From: JBBIIC01 sp037446725
Lineage (GTDB): Bacteria; Actinomycetota; Coriobacteriia; Anaerosomatales; SLCP01
Direction of reading: 5' to 3'
DNA length: 19,864 nt
Assembly: GCA_037446725.1 (NCBI GenBank)
Contig: JBBIIC010000031.1
Location: 1 to 19,864, forward strand
In this document: in pieces, positions 1 to 7,146 of the stretch
Layout of the letters: each line of letters opens with the position of its first letter
Position numbering within the stretch: the first letter of the stretch is position 1
The notes under the pieces: model-generated
Told to the model about the DNA's origin: nothing
Seen by the model: the letters and a program-made list of their open reading frames with translations, nothing else
Database searches by the model: none
Program-made: the position numbers and the translations under genes

Positions 1-510
1 CTCGCAGACGTCCGCGCCGATGCCTGCCGCGATGGCCACCGCCGTAGTGTCCGAGCCACCCCGGCCGAGCGTGGTGATGTGACCGTCTTCGGTCATGCCC
101 TGGAAGCCCGCGATGATAACGATGCGGTCGCGCTCGATCGCCTCGCGCACGCGCTCGGCACGCACCTCGAGGATCTTCGCCTTCGTGTGCCCGGAGTCCG
201 TGACGATGCCGACCTGCGGGCCCGTGAACGAGATCGCCTCATGGCCGAGCGAGTGGATCGCCATCGCCAGCAGCGCGATCGTGACCTGTTCGCCGGTCGC
301 GAGCAGCATGTCCATCTCGCGCTCGGGCGGCTCGGGGCAGATGCCGGCGGCCTTCTCGACGAGTTCGTCGGTGACATCGCCCATGGCCGACACCACCGCG
401 ACGACACGGTCGCCCGCTTGCTGGCGGGCGATCAGGCGCCGTGCGACGTTCAGGATGCGCTCCGTTGAGCCGACGGAGGTGCCGCCGAACTTCGTGACGA
501 CGAGGGCCAT
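1..510 (-). CDS. lysC: Aspartate kinase, N-terminal 170 residues (partial at left edge)
   Basis: Catalyses ATP-dependent phosphorylation of L-aspartate, the first step of the lysine/threonine/methionine (and diaminopimelate) pathway in the cytoplasm. Translation from the ATG at 510 begins MALVVTKFGGTSVGS, the family's N-terminal ATP-binding signature (KFGGTSVG, residues 7-14). Further kinase-domain signatures follow: VVSAMGDVTDEL, LLATGEQV, GFQGMTEDG and TTLGRGGSD, the last near residues 147-155. A GGAG ribosome site lies 6 bases upstream of the ATG. The reading frame is open to base 1, so only the catalytic-domain part is present; the rest, with the regulatory ACT domains, is outside the window. 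In many actinobacteria lysC lies a few genes downstream of recR, as here. Identification is very secure; the start is well supported. Confidence 0.96.
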   Translation of the reverse strand, partial: MALVVTKFGGTSVGSTERILNVARRLIARQQAGDRVVAVVSAMGDVTDELVEKAAGICPEPPEREMDMLLATGEQVTIALLAMAIHSLGHEAISFTGPQVGIVTDSGHTKAKILEVRAERVREAIERDRIVIIAGFQGMTEDGHITTLGRGGSDTTAVAIAAGIGADVCE

Positions 511-560
511 TCAGGTCTCCGGATCCGGTGCTACCAGGGGAAGGACCCCCGGGAGGTTTC

Positions 561-571
561 GGTATAGTGTA
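561..571 (-). promoter_or_regulatory. Candidate -10 region for lysC
   Basis: On the minus strand this short AT-richer stretch reads TACACTATACC, offering two overlapping -10-like hexamers (TACACT and TATACC). It lies about 50 bases upstream of the lysC start. No convincing -35 element is visible. It is proposed mainly because the surrounding sequence is very GC-rich and a hairpin separates it from the upstream gene. Confidence 0.3.
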
Positions 572-593
572 GCACCGTCGTCCGCGGCACACT

Positions 594-618
594 GAGCCTA
601 CGCAGGCCCTGCGGGCTC
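594..618 (-). terminator. Hairpin between the HD-GYP gene and lysC
   Basis: GAGCC and CGCAG (594-598, 601-605) pair with CTGCG and GGCTC (609-613, 614-618). This gives a 10-bp stem with a 2-base bulge and a 3-base loop. It lies about 30 bases past the stop codon of the HD-GYP gene. No U-tract follows on the minus strand, so it may be a weak or factor-assisted terminator, or only a processing structure. Confidence 0.4.
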
Positions 619-646
619 CGGGGACGAGCGCCCGGCGGCGGCGAAG

Positions 647-2170
647 TCAGCAGGCGGCCCCGGGTGCGTCCGCCCACGACCCGTCGCCCACCGCGGCGGT
701 GAACGCCGCGACGACCGCCGGGTCGAACTGCGACCCCGCGCACGCCTCAAGCTCGGCCAGTCCCTGCTCCGGGGAGACCCCCTGCCGGTACGGCCGGTCG
801 GCGATCATCGCCTCGTAGGCGTCAGCCACCGCGAGCACGCGCGCGAGCACCGGGATCCGGGTGCCTTCGAGTCCCGAGGGATACCCCGTCCCGTCCCACC
901 GCTCGTGATGGTGGCGCACGATCGGCGTGATCGGCCAGGGGAACGAGACCGGCTCGAGGATATTCGCGCCGATGAGCGGGTGGTCGCGCATCGTCAGCAT
1001 CTCCTCGTCGGTCAGTCTCCCCGGCTTGAGCAGGATGTCCTCTGGAATGCCGATCTTGCCGATGTCGTGCAGGTAGGCAGCCATCTCGAGGGCAAGATGC
1101 TGCTCATGGGCGAGGTCCATCCGGCTCGCGGTGAGCGTCGCGAACCGGGCGACACGGTCCGAGTGGCCGCGGGTGTAGGTGTCCTTCGCGTCGACGGCGG
1201 CCGCGAGCGACCGGACTGTCGCGATGTACGAATCATGCAGGTGGTTGAAGGCCTCGACGGTGCCGAGCGCGGTCGTCACGTGGTTCGCGATGGTTCCGAG
1301 CAGCCTCACGTCGTCCGCGCCGAAGCTGACGTCGGTCCTCCGCGTGCCGACGGTGAGCGCGCCGATCGGCCCCTCGGCGGCCGGCAGCGGCACGCTCACC
1401 GCGCATGCCGCCCCCGTCACGGCGTCGACGTGCAGTCCCGGGTCGTCCGCGGAGCGGTTGACGAGCAGCGGCCGTGCCTCGCGCACCACCCAGGCGGCCA
1501 GCGACTCGCCGACCCGGTCGACCCGCGCCGGCACCGAAGCCGGGCCGCGCAGTGCGCGCACCACAAGCCCGTCGCCTTCATCGTCAAGAAGTGCCACGTA
1601 TCCTGTGTCGCCACCGCACACCCTGAGCGCCGAGTCCAGCGCGCCTTCGAGCAGCGGTCCGAGCTCGAGCGTCGAACCGACGACGCGGCTCGACTCGTGC
1701 AACGCCGACAGGTCGAGAGCCTTCTTCTCGAGGCTCTCGCTGCGCGCTTGCAGTGCGGCGGCCATCGCGTTGAAGTCGGCCTCGAGCCGGCCGATCTCGG
1801 TATCGTCGGTGGCCTCTACACGAACGCCGAAGTTGCCGTCGGCAACCGCGCGCGCGGCCTCGGCGAGAGGGCTCAGACGATCCGACATCCGCCGGGCGAC
1901 GAAGATACTCACTCCGGCGAACAGCGCGGCCGCCGCCACCACCCAGACGGCGATAGCAACCGTCAGGGTCTCGCCGCTCACCGTCTCGACACCTGAGAGC
2001 GGCAGCGCGAATACGAGGTAGGAAAGGGCCCCGACGACGACCGAGGCGAGCAGGAACGGGAGCGCCACCTGGGCGAGGAGTCCGCCTCGCGCGGGACGCC
2101 TCATCACGCGAGGCCCCGGAAGGACTGTCGGACCGACCCGGCGTGCGTGCGCATCCCTGCCGCCATGCAT
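647..2170 (-). CDS. Membrane HAMP-GAF-HD-GYP protein, predicted c-di-GMP phosphodiesterase
   Basis: A 507-residue inner-membrane signalling protein. Two hydrophobic segments (about 32-55 and 71-92) enclose only about 15 residues, so there is no sizeable external sensor domain. A HAMP linker (about 93-145) and a GAF-like domain (about 155-305) follow. The HD-GYP domain (about 315-490) has its metal-binding HD in YLHDIGKIG (H368, D369) and the signature HHERWDGTGYP (421-431). Intact motifs support hydrolysis of cyclic di-GMP; activity is inferred. The ATG at 2170 has a purine-rich GGGAGGGG directly against it, which is unusually close. A GTG/ATG pair at 2107/2104 (residues 22-23) is the alternative, but has a weaker ribosome site. 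The promoter candidate at 2201-2228 favours 2170. It is transcribed toward lysC but probably separately from it. The ligand sensed by GAF is unknown. Confidence 0.9.
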   Translation of the reverse strand: MHGGRDAHARRVGPTVLPGPRVMRRPARGGLLAQVALPFLLASVVVGALSYLVFALPLSGVETVSGETLTVAIAVWVVAAAALFAGVSIFVARRMSDRLSPLAEAARAVADGNFGVRVEATDDTEIGRLEADFNAMAAALQARSESLEKKALDLSALHESSRVVGSTLELGPLLEGALDSALRVCGGDTGYVALLDDEGDGLVVRALRGPASVPARVDRVGESLAAWVVREARPLLVNRSADDPGLHVDAVTGAACAVSVPLPAAEGPIGALTVGTRRTDVSFGADDVRLLGTIANHVTTALGTVEAFNHLHDSYIATVRSLAAAVDAKDTYTRGHSDRVARFATLTASRMDLAHEQHLALEMAAYLHDIGKIGIPEDILLKPGRLTDEEMLTMRDHPLIGANILEPVSFPWPITPIVRHHHERWDGTGYPSGLEGTRIPVLARVLAVADAYEAMIADRPYRQGVSPEQGLAELEACAGSQFDPAVVAAFTAAVGDGSWADAPGAAC

Positions 2171-2200
2171 CCCCTCCCGAGTACCGGTGCCGACGGGGCC

Positions 2201-2228
2201 ATTCTAGCACCGAAGAGGCCCCGGACAA
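2201..2228 (-). promoter_or_regulatory. Candidate sigma-A-type promoter of the HD-GYP gene
   Basis: On the minus strand TTGTCC (2223-2228) is followed, after 16 bases, by TAGAAT (2201-2206), which matches 5 of 6 bases of TATAAT. Transcription would begin near 2194, giving a leader of about 24 bases before the ATG at 2170. The -35 hexamer lies inside the hairpin of the preceding terminator. Confidence 0.5.
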
Positions 2229-2245
2229 CCTGCATCCGGGGCCTC
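2215..2245 (-). terminator. Perfect 11-bp hairpin ending the dnaX-ybaB-recR unit
   Basis: GAGGCCCCGGA (2215-2225) pairs perfectly with TCCGGGGCCTC (2235-2245) around a 9-base loop. It lies 25 bases after the stop of the porB-like remnant. Only a short pyrimidine run (CTCTTC) follows on the minus strand, so the U-tract is poor. The stem is very stable and well placed to end transcription coming from recR. Confidence 0.7.
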
Positions 2246-2270
2246 TCGCGTTCTCGACAGCTGGTACGGA

Positions 2271-2420
2271 CTACCCGTCCTCGCCGTGGCGCTTGAGCAG
2301 GTACTCCCAGTAGGCATCTGCGTCTGCCTGCACCTGGGCGAGCAGCTCCTCGCTTCCGGGCTGCAGCAGGTGGCGGAAGCGGCCTTGGGGCTTCAGGAAC
2401 TCGTCGATCGGTGAACGGCG
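2271..2420 (-). pseudogene. Remnant of the C-terminal tail of a 2-oxoacid (pyruvate):ferredoxin oxidoreductase beta subunit
   Basis: An open frame just after recR encodes about 50 residues beginning near RSPIDEFLKPQGRFRHL and ending YWEYLLKRHGEDG, then TAG at 2271. The pattern P-[IV]-[DE]-[DE]-[FY]-L-K-x-Q-G-R-F-[RK]-H-L, followed by an acidic amphipathic helix with W, is what I know from the extreme C-terminus of PorB-type beta subunits, which carry TPP in the complete enzyme. No start codon lies at the edge of the similarity. The frame extends upstream to an ATG at 2474 inside recR without similarity, and the TPP-binding and iron-sulfur parts are absent. I therefore call a gene relic whose terminator may have come with it. 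Alternatives are a short expressed peptide or an assembly join. The assignment is from memory of the family. Confidence 0.6.
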
Positions 2421-2445
2421 AACACATCCTGGAAGAAGGGTGGTC

Positions 2446-3042
2446 TTACAGCTCTCTGCGAGCCTCCAGCGCACGCCCGAGCGTCACTTCGTCGGCGTAT
2501 TCGAGATCGCCTCCGACCGGGAGACCGGAAGCGATCCGGGTCACACGCAGACCGAGCGGTTTGAGGAGTCGCGCGAGGTAGAGCGCGGTGGTCTCGCCTT
2601 CGACCGTCGTGTTGGTCGCCACGACGACCTCAGTCACCCCTCCCGCGGAGACGCGGTCGATGAGTTCGCGCGCGCGCAGCTGCTCGGGCCCGATGCCGTC
2701 GATCGGAGAGATCACACCGCCAAGCACGTGGTACAGGCCGCGGAACTCTCCCGTGCGCTCGATCGCGACGACGTCGCGCGGCTCTTCGACGACGCAGATC
2801 ATCGACGCGTCGCGCTCGGGGTCGGCGCAGACCTCGCACAGGTCGCCCTCGGCGAAGTCGAAGCAGGTCTGGCAGAAGTGAATGGTGCGTTTCACTTCTA
2901 GCAGGGCCTCGGCGAGACGGCCGGCAACCTCCTCGTCGGAGCGCAGGATGAAGTACGCGATGCGCTGGGCCGACTTCGGGCCGATGCCGGGGAGCCGCTC
3001 GAGCTCTTCGAGCAGGCGGGCGATGGGGGCGGCGTAGAGCAC
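2446..3042 (-). CDS. recR: Recombination mediator protein RecR
   Basis: A 198-residue protein of typical family length. It works with RecF/RecO to load RecA on gapped DNA. It shows a helix-hairpin-helix (LPGIGPKSAQR, 17-27), a four-cysteine zinc finger (C57, C60, C69, C72) and a Toprim domain starting at MICVVEEPRD (81-90) and including GGVISPIDGIGPE. The C-terminal VATNTTVEGETTA and SGLPVGGDLEYAD motifs are typical. The start is GTG at 3042, with AGGGA 9 bases upstream. The gene begins 12 bases after ybaB ends, as in the widely conserved dnaX-ybaB-recR operon. Its own stop (TAA, 2446-2448) is intact. What is odd is the porB-like remnant placed immediately downstream. Confidence 0.97.
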   Translation of the reverse strand: MLYAAPIARLLEELERLPGIGPKSAQRIAYFILRSDEEVAGRLAEALLEVKRTIHFCQTCFDFAEGDLCEVCADPERDASMICVVEEPRDVVAIERTGEFRGLYHVLGGVISPIDGIGPEQLRARELIDRVSAGGVTEVVVATNTTVEGETTALYLARLLKPLGLRVTRIASGLPVGGDLEYADEVTLGRALEARREL

Positions 3043-3054
3043 TGTGCCGCGTCC

Positions 3055-3369
3055 CTACATCAGGCCGGGGATGTTCAGGCCCCCGGTCACGGCAGCCATC
3101 TTGGCCGACGCGAGGTCCTGCGCCTGTCGGATGGCCTCGTTGACGGCCGCCGCCACGAGGTCCTCGAGCATGGCGATGTCATCGGGGTCGACCGCCGAGG
3201 GGTCGATCACCACCCGGTCGAGCCTGAGGTCGCCGGTCATGACAGCCTTGACGGCGCCGCCTCCTACCGAAGCCTCGACAGTAGCCTCTGTCAGCTCCTG
3301 TTGGACCCGGGCCATCTCGGCCTGCATCTTCTGCGCCTGTTTCATCATGCTCGCCATGTTGGGTTTCAC
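3055..3369 (-). CDS. ybaB: YbaB/EbfC family nucleoid-associated protein
   Basis: A 104-residue DNA-binding protein of the YbaB/EbfC family, which forms tweezer-like dimers on the nucleoid. Diagnostic features are the N-terminal MxxMMKQAQKMQAEM helix, the central GGGAVKAVMTGDLRL strand region and the VDPDDIAMLEDLVAAAVNEA helix, ending in the GGLNIPGLM tail. The start is GTG at 3369, overlapping the dnaX stop as GTGA, with AAGGA 6 bases upstream. An internal ATG (residue 5) is possible but has a poorer ribosome site. It is translationally coupled to dnaX and lies directly before recR, the usual order. Confidence 0.96.
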   Translation of the reverse strand: MKPNMASMMKQAQKMQAEMARVQQELTEATVEASVGGGAVKAVMTGDLRLDRVVIDPSAVDPDDIAMLEDLVAAAVNEAIRQAQDLASAKMAAVTGGLNIPGLM

Positions 3370-5252
3370 GCTCGGTCCTTTCCTTCAGCATCGTGCGGGT
3401 GTTCTGAGATCATCTGCGCGCCGAGCTCCTCGACAAGCAGGCGTTCGACGTCGTTGTCGCCGTTCGCGGCGGGGGGCTCGACTCCGACCGGGGCGTCGGC
3501 CGGCGGCGGCTCCGCCGGCGGGCTCCCGGGCACGTCCGGTTCACCGTCGGTCGTGCCGGACTCGCCGTGGGCCTCGGGTGCCGGCGGTATCTCGGGTGCC
3601 GGGACGGCGGCGGCCTCCTCTGAGGGCCGCACCGCCCCGCGTCCGAGCTGGTGCCGGAAGGGCGGAACGCCTCCGAGCACCGTGGCGAAGCCACGGCGCA
3701 GTAGCTGAATGGTGTCGGCATCCGAAGCCTGTTTGATGCGGAACGCGGCGTCTGCCGGGAACTCGATCACGAGGGTCTCGCCGTCGGCGTCCACGTCCAC
3801 CTCGGTGCCGTCGAAGATCGCCGCCCGGGTCGCCTTGAGCTTGCGGATCTCGGCGAGGATGCCCGGCCACGCGCGTTTCGCCTTCGCGCGGTCGAGCGGA
3901 CCGGCGACACGCGTGCCGCCGGGAGTCTCGTGAGTCGCGCCCGCATCCGGCGGTTGGACGGCGGGTCCGCGGGACGCGGGCTCCGGCTCTCCGGGAACCT
4001 TTGCGGAGTCCGGGGCCGTGGGCTCCGCCTCATCAGCGGCCCTCTCGGCCACCTGCGGTTTCTGCGGTCGCGAGGCAGGCGCGACGACGTGCGACGGACT
4101 GAGCGATACACCTGTCTCCAGTGCGGCCACCCGCTCGGAGAGCGCCTCGAGCGTGACCTCTCCCTGGGGCCGCGCGAGGCGCGTCAGTGCAACCTCGAGC
4201 GCCAGCCGGGGATCGGGAGACCACCTGAGCTCACCGACAAGCTCGCCGAGCACCTCGAGCACGCGCGCGAGCCGGTCCGGACCGAACTCGGCAGCCTGCC
4301 GCGCGAGCCTGGCGGCGTCCGCGGCGGTGACGTCGACGATGCCCGTGGCGTCCCCGACCGCCGAGGCGACGTAGAGGTCGCGGATGTGTCCGACAAACTC
4401 GCGCACGAACTCCGGGATGTCCACGCCTGATGCCGACAGGCGCGCGACGAACCGGAACGATCCAGCCACGTCCCGTGCGGCAACGAGGTCGGCCGCTTCG
4501 AACAGCAGCGCGCTGTCGACCTCGCCGAGCAGGCCCTCGACGTCGTCGAGCGAGATCTGCCCACCGGTGAATGCGGCGAGCTGCTCGAGCGTCGAGATGG
4601 CGTCACGCATGCCGCCACCTGCGTGCTTGGCGACGAGCGTGAGCGCCCCCTCGGCAACGGTCATCTCCTCGCGCTCGGCGATCTGGCCGAGGCGCTCGAC
4701 GATGTCCTCCATGCCGATGCGGTGGAAGTCGAAGCGCTGGCAGCGGGAGTGAATCGTCTCGGGCACCTTGTGGGGGTGCGTGGTGCACAAGATGAAGACG
4801 GTGTGCGACGGCGGTTCCTCGATGCTCTTGAGCAACGCGTTGAACGCGTGTGTCGAGAGCATGTGAACCTCGTCGATGATGTAGACCTTCCACGGTCCGC
4901 GGGTGGGCGCATAGGCGAGCCGGCCGATGATCTCCTCGCGCACGATGTCGACCTGCGTGCGCGATGCCGCGTCGAGCTCGTAGACGTCCGGATGACGGCC
5001 GGCAGCTATGTCGGTGCACTGGTCGCACGTGCCATCCGGCTCGGGCGTTGGCCCCTTCTCGCACTCGAGCGCCTTGGCGAGGATGCGCGCGGTGGTGGTC
5101 TTGCCGGTTCCCCTCGGCCCCGTGAACAGATACGCGTGGGCGACGGCACCCTCGGTGACGGCGTTGCGCAGCGTGCGTGTGATGTGCGACTGGCCGACAA
5201 CGTCCTCGAAGCACTGGGGCCGGTACTTACGGTAGAGGGACTGGTGTGCCAT
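3366..5252 (-). CDS. dnaX: DNA polymerase III subunit tau/gamma (clamp-loader ATPase)
   Basis: A 628-residue clamp-loader ATPase that assembles the polymerase III holoenzyme and loads the beta clamp. The AAA+ core shows Walker A GPRGTGKT (45-52), Walker B VYIIDEVHML and the sensor/arginine-finger region HSRCQRF (168-174). The zinc module is non-canonical: C64, C76 and C79 are present, but the expected fourth cysteine is D73. Residues about 370-480 are a Pro/Ala/Glu-rich linker. The C-terminal about 150 residues form the tau-like extension, so the full-length tau form is encoded. I see no A-rich slippage site for a separate gamma product. The ATG at 5252 has AAAGG 6 bases upstream. The gene lies directly downstream of the SRP RNA and is followed by ybaB with a 4-bp overlap. 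Confidence 0.97.
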   Translation of the reverse strand: MAHQSLYRKYRPQCFEDVVGQSHITRTLRNAVTEGAVAHAYLFTGPRGTGKTTTARILAKALECEKGPTPEPDGTCDQCTDIAAGRHPDVYELDAASRTQVDIVREEIIGRLAYAPTRGPWKVYIIDEVHMLSTHAFNALLKSIEEPPSHTVFILCTTHPHKVPETIHSRCQRFDFHRIGMEDIVERLGQIAEREEMTVAEGALTLVAKHAGGGMRDAISTLEQLAAFTGGQISLDDVEGLLGEVDSALLFEAADLVAARDVAGSFRFVARLSASGVDIPEFVREFVGHIRDLYVASAVGDATGIVDVTAADAARLARQAAEFGPDRLARVLEVLGELVGELRWSPDPRLALEVALTRLARPQGEVTLEALSERVAALETGVSLSPSHVVAPASRPQKPQVAERAADEAEPTAPDSAKVPGEPEPASRGPAVQPPDAGATHETPGGTRVAGPLDRAKAKRAWPGILAEIRKLKATRAAIFDGTEVDVDADGETLVIEFPADAAFRIKQASDADTIQLLRRGFATVLGGVPPFRHQLGRGAVRPSEEAAAVPAPEIPPAPEAHGESGTTDGEPDVPGSPPAEPPPADAPVGVEPPAANGDNDVERLLVEELGAQMISEHPHDAEGKDRA

Positions 5253-5286
5253 CCGGGGCCTTTCGCGCGTCGTGGTCCTGCCGACG

Positions 5287-5292
5287 AGTATA
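5287..5292 (-). promoter_or_regulatory. Candidate -10 element for dnaX
   Basis: TATACT on the minus strand, 5 of 6 to consensus, lies about 35 bases upstream of the dnaX ATG and just beyond the SRP RNA 3' end. The -35 region is GC-rich and not recognisable. dnaX could therefore start from here or by read-through from ffs. Confidence 0.4.
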
Positions 5293-5325
5293 GACCTCCC
5301 GCCGACAGGCGGCCGTGCGACGCGA

Positions 5326-5433
5326 CGCCCCCGAGTGGGACCCGGACGCCCGGCAGAGGACGCTTATGGCTGCTTCCTTCCGGACCTGACCAGGTTCACG
5401 CCGTACCGCCGTCCGGACCCCGCTCGGGGGCGC
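5326..5433 (-). ncRNA. ffs: Small (4.5S-type) signal recognition particle RNA
   Basis: On the minus strand this contains the near-invariant SRP domain IV core GTCAGGTCCGGAAGGAAGC (within 5369-5391), with the GGAA tetraloop that binds Ffh M domain. The RNA ends pair perfectly over 10 bp: CGCCCCCGAG (5423-5432) with CTCGGGGGCG (5326-5335). The length of about 108 bases matches the short SRP RNA lacking the Alu domain. It lies upstream of dnaX, a common arrangement. Exact ends are inferred from the terminal helix. Confidence 0.95.
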
Positions 5434-5448
5434 CGCACGCGGAGCCAC

Positions 5449-5454
5449 AGTATA
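5449..5454 (-). promoter_or_regulatory. -10 element of the SRP RNA gene
   Basis: TATACT on the minus strand would start transcription near 5442, about 10 bases before the predicted mature 5' end. The -35 region (TGGCCG at a 17-base spacing) is a poor match. Confidence 0.5.
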
Positions 5455-5538
5455 CGGGCTGGCGAGCGCTTCGGCCACACCCGCTGGTACCGGCATGTCC
5501 GGGGAACATTCAAGGTACGCGGAAGGGAGGCTTCTATC

Positions 5539-6702
5539 ATGGACGAACGTCATCGCGAGGTTCTTGGTCGACTCGCCCGACACGACAAATGGCCCGCGGT
5601 GTCCGTCTATCTTCCGGCACACCGCGCGGGCGCCGACAGGCAGCAGGACCCGATCCGGCTCAAGAACCTCCTTGTACAGGCAGGCGCTTCACTGATGGGC
5701 CATGGGATGCGCTCTCCCGACGTCGAGGAGTTCCTCGGCCGGGCATGGGAGCTACAACGCGACCCGGCGTTCTGGCGTGAAGGGTTCGACGGTCTCGCGC
5801 TGTTCGTCGGCGAGGGCACCTTCGAGGTCTTTCGCACCTCGCGCGTACTCCCGGAACGACTGCGTGTCGCACCACGGTTCCTCGTGCGCCCGCTCATGCC
5901 CGCACTCGACCCCGGGATGAGCTTCTACGTGCTCGCACTGAGCCAGAAGCGGGTCCGCCTGCTCGAAGGCACCGCCGAAGAGGTCCGCGAGCTCGATCCC
6001 GCCGGCGTGCCACAGGGCCTTGCGGAGGCGCTGAAGTACGACGACTACGGGAAGCAGGTGCAGTTCCACTCGCGCACGCCCGCCGGCGCGGCGGGGCGCG
6101 GCAAGCGCTCGGCGGTCTTCCATGGCCACGGGGGTATCGGGGAGCACCTCAAAGACGACCTGTTCCGCTACTTCCGCATGGTGGACGCCGGGCTTCGGGA
6201 GCTCGTGCCGTCCGACGTCCCGCTGCTGCTCGCAGGCGTGGACTACCTGCTCCCTGTCTACCGCGAGGCGAACACACACGCCCGCCTTCTCGACGAGGAG
6301 ATCACGGGCAATCCCGACGAGGTGCCGCCGCACGAGATCCATTCCGAGGCGCTCGCGCTTCTCGAGCCGCACTTCAGCGCGGAGATCCATCGCGCAGTGG
6401 AGGCGTTCACGGAAGGCCGGGGTGGCGATGCCGCCACGGCTGACCTGCGCCGCATCGTGCCCGCGGCGCTCGAAGGGAGAATCGACACGCTCATAGTCGG
6501 GGACGAGGACACCGCGTGGGGGATGTACGATCCGACGGGCGACCACATGACTCTGCGCTCTCACCCCGACAACGGAGACATCGACCTGCTCGATCACGCG
6601 GCCGCCGCCACGCTGCTCAACGGTGGCACGGTGCACGTGCTGCCTGCCGAGCGAATCCGGGAGGCGACGGGAACCGACGCCGCAGCCCTGCTGAGGTACT
6701 GA
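5539..6702 (+). CDS. Bacterial archaeo-eukaryotic release-factor-like protein (baeRF family)
   Basis: A 387-residue cytoplasmic protein. The N-terminus VSVYLPAHRAG (21-31) followed by QDPIRLKNLL (36-45), the HGHGGIGEH loop (195-203), VPLLLAGVDYLLPVY (227-241) and the C-terminal segment (about 318-375: TLIVGDEDTAWG, DLLDHAAAATLLNGGTVHVLP) match the bacterial relatives of aeRF1/Pelota described as baeRF. These are proposed to act on stalled ribosomes or peptidyl-tRNA, but remain little tested. The aeRF1 GGQ tripeptide is not present; GGI (198-200) lies in an apparently equivalent glycine loop. The ATG at 5539 has GGGAGG 8 bases upstream. The gene is divergent from the SRP RNA and is followed by small membrane-protein genes. 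Which baeRF subfamily it belongs to, and its true substrate, are uncertain. Confidence 0.75.
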   Translation: MDERHREVLGRLARHDKWPAVSVYLPAHRAGADRQQDPIRLKNLLVQAGASLMGHGMRSPDVEEFLGRAWELQRDPAFWREGFDGLALFVGEGTFEVFRTSRVLPERLRVAPRFLVRPLMPALDPGMSFYVLALSQKRVRLLEGTAEEVRELDPAGVPQGLAEALKYDDYGKQVQFHSRTPAGAAGRGKRSAVFHGHGGIGEHLKDDLFRYFRMVDAGLRELVPSDVPLLLAGVDYLLPVYREANTHARLLDEEITGNPDEVPPHEIHSEALALLEPHFSAEIHRAVEAFTEGRGGDAATADLRRIVPAALEGRIDTLIVGDEDTAWGMYDPTGDHMTLRSHPDNGDIDLLDHAAAATLLNGGTVHVLPAERIREATGTDAAALLRY

Positions 6703-6736
6703 GCGCGGCTGCCGGCCGAGTGAGACGGGACAGCCG

Positions 6737-7135
6737 GTGACCGAGCACGAGACACCCGAACTGACCTCCGCCGAGGTCCAACAGGAGCTGGCCGAGGAGC
6801 GCACCGAGATGGCGCTCCAGCGCACTGTGCTCGCCAACGAGCGCACCCTGAACTCGTGGCTTCGCACGGGGCTGGCGATCCTGGCAGCCGGCTTCACGAT
6901 CGGCATACTCCTCGGAGAAGAGGGGTCGATCGGTCCTGCGCGCGCGTTCGGCATCACGCTCATCGTCGTCGGCGGCCTCGTGTGCATCATCGGGTTCGTC
7001 CGCTACCGCAAGCTGTGCGCGCAACTCGAACCCGAGAACGTCTCCTCGGTGCCGCTCTGGCTGCTCGAGCTGCTGGTCGGCTTCTTCCTCGTGATCTCGT
7101 TCGTCGGTGTCGTGATGCTGCTGCGCTGGGTCTGA
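6737..7135 (+). CDS. DUF202 (YidH-like) small membrane protein
   Basis: A 132-residue protein with a charged N-terminal helix (Glu/Gln-rich, residues 10-30). It carries the family hallmark LANERTLNSWLRTGLAI (32-48) and three membrane spans (about 43-58, 68-88, 107-130). DUF202 proteins are widespread and functionally undefined; related domains occur in the VTC and YidH groups. The start is GTG at 6737. The ribosome site is weak (ACGGGAC about 8 bases upstream) and no better start is visible. It lies 34 bases after the baeRF gene, so co-transcription is likely. I can assign the family but not a role. Confidence 0.85.
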   Translation: MTEHETPELTSAEVQQELAEERTEMALQRTVLANERTLNSWLRTGLAILAAGFTIGILLGEEGSIGPARAFGITLIVVGGLVCIIGFVRYRKLCAQLEPENVSSVPLWLLELLVGFFLVISFVGVVMLLRWV

Positions 7136-7146
7136 ATGGCAACCGT

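Noticed and set aside
5752..6990. 412-codon open frame antisense to the baeRF gene and reaching into DUF202
   Set aside because: It spans two supported plus-strand genes and the spacer between them and has no family features; a GC-rich shadow frame.
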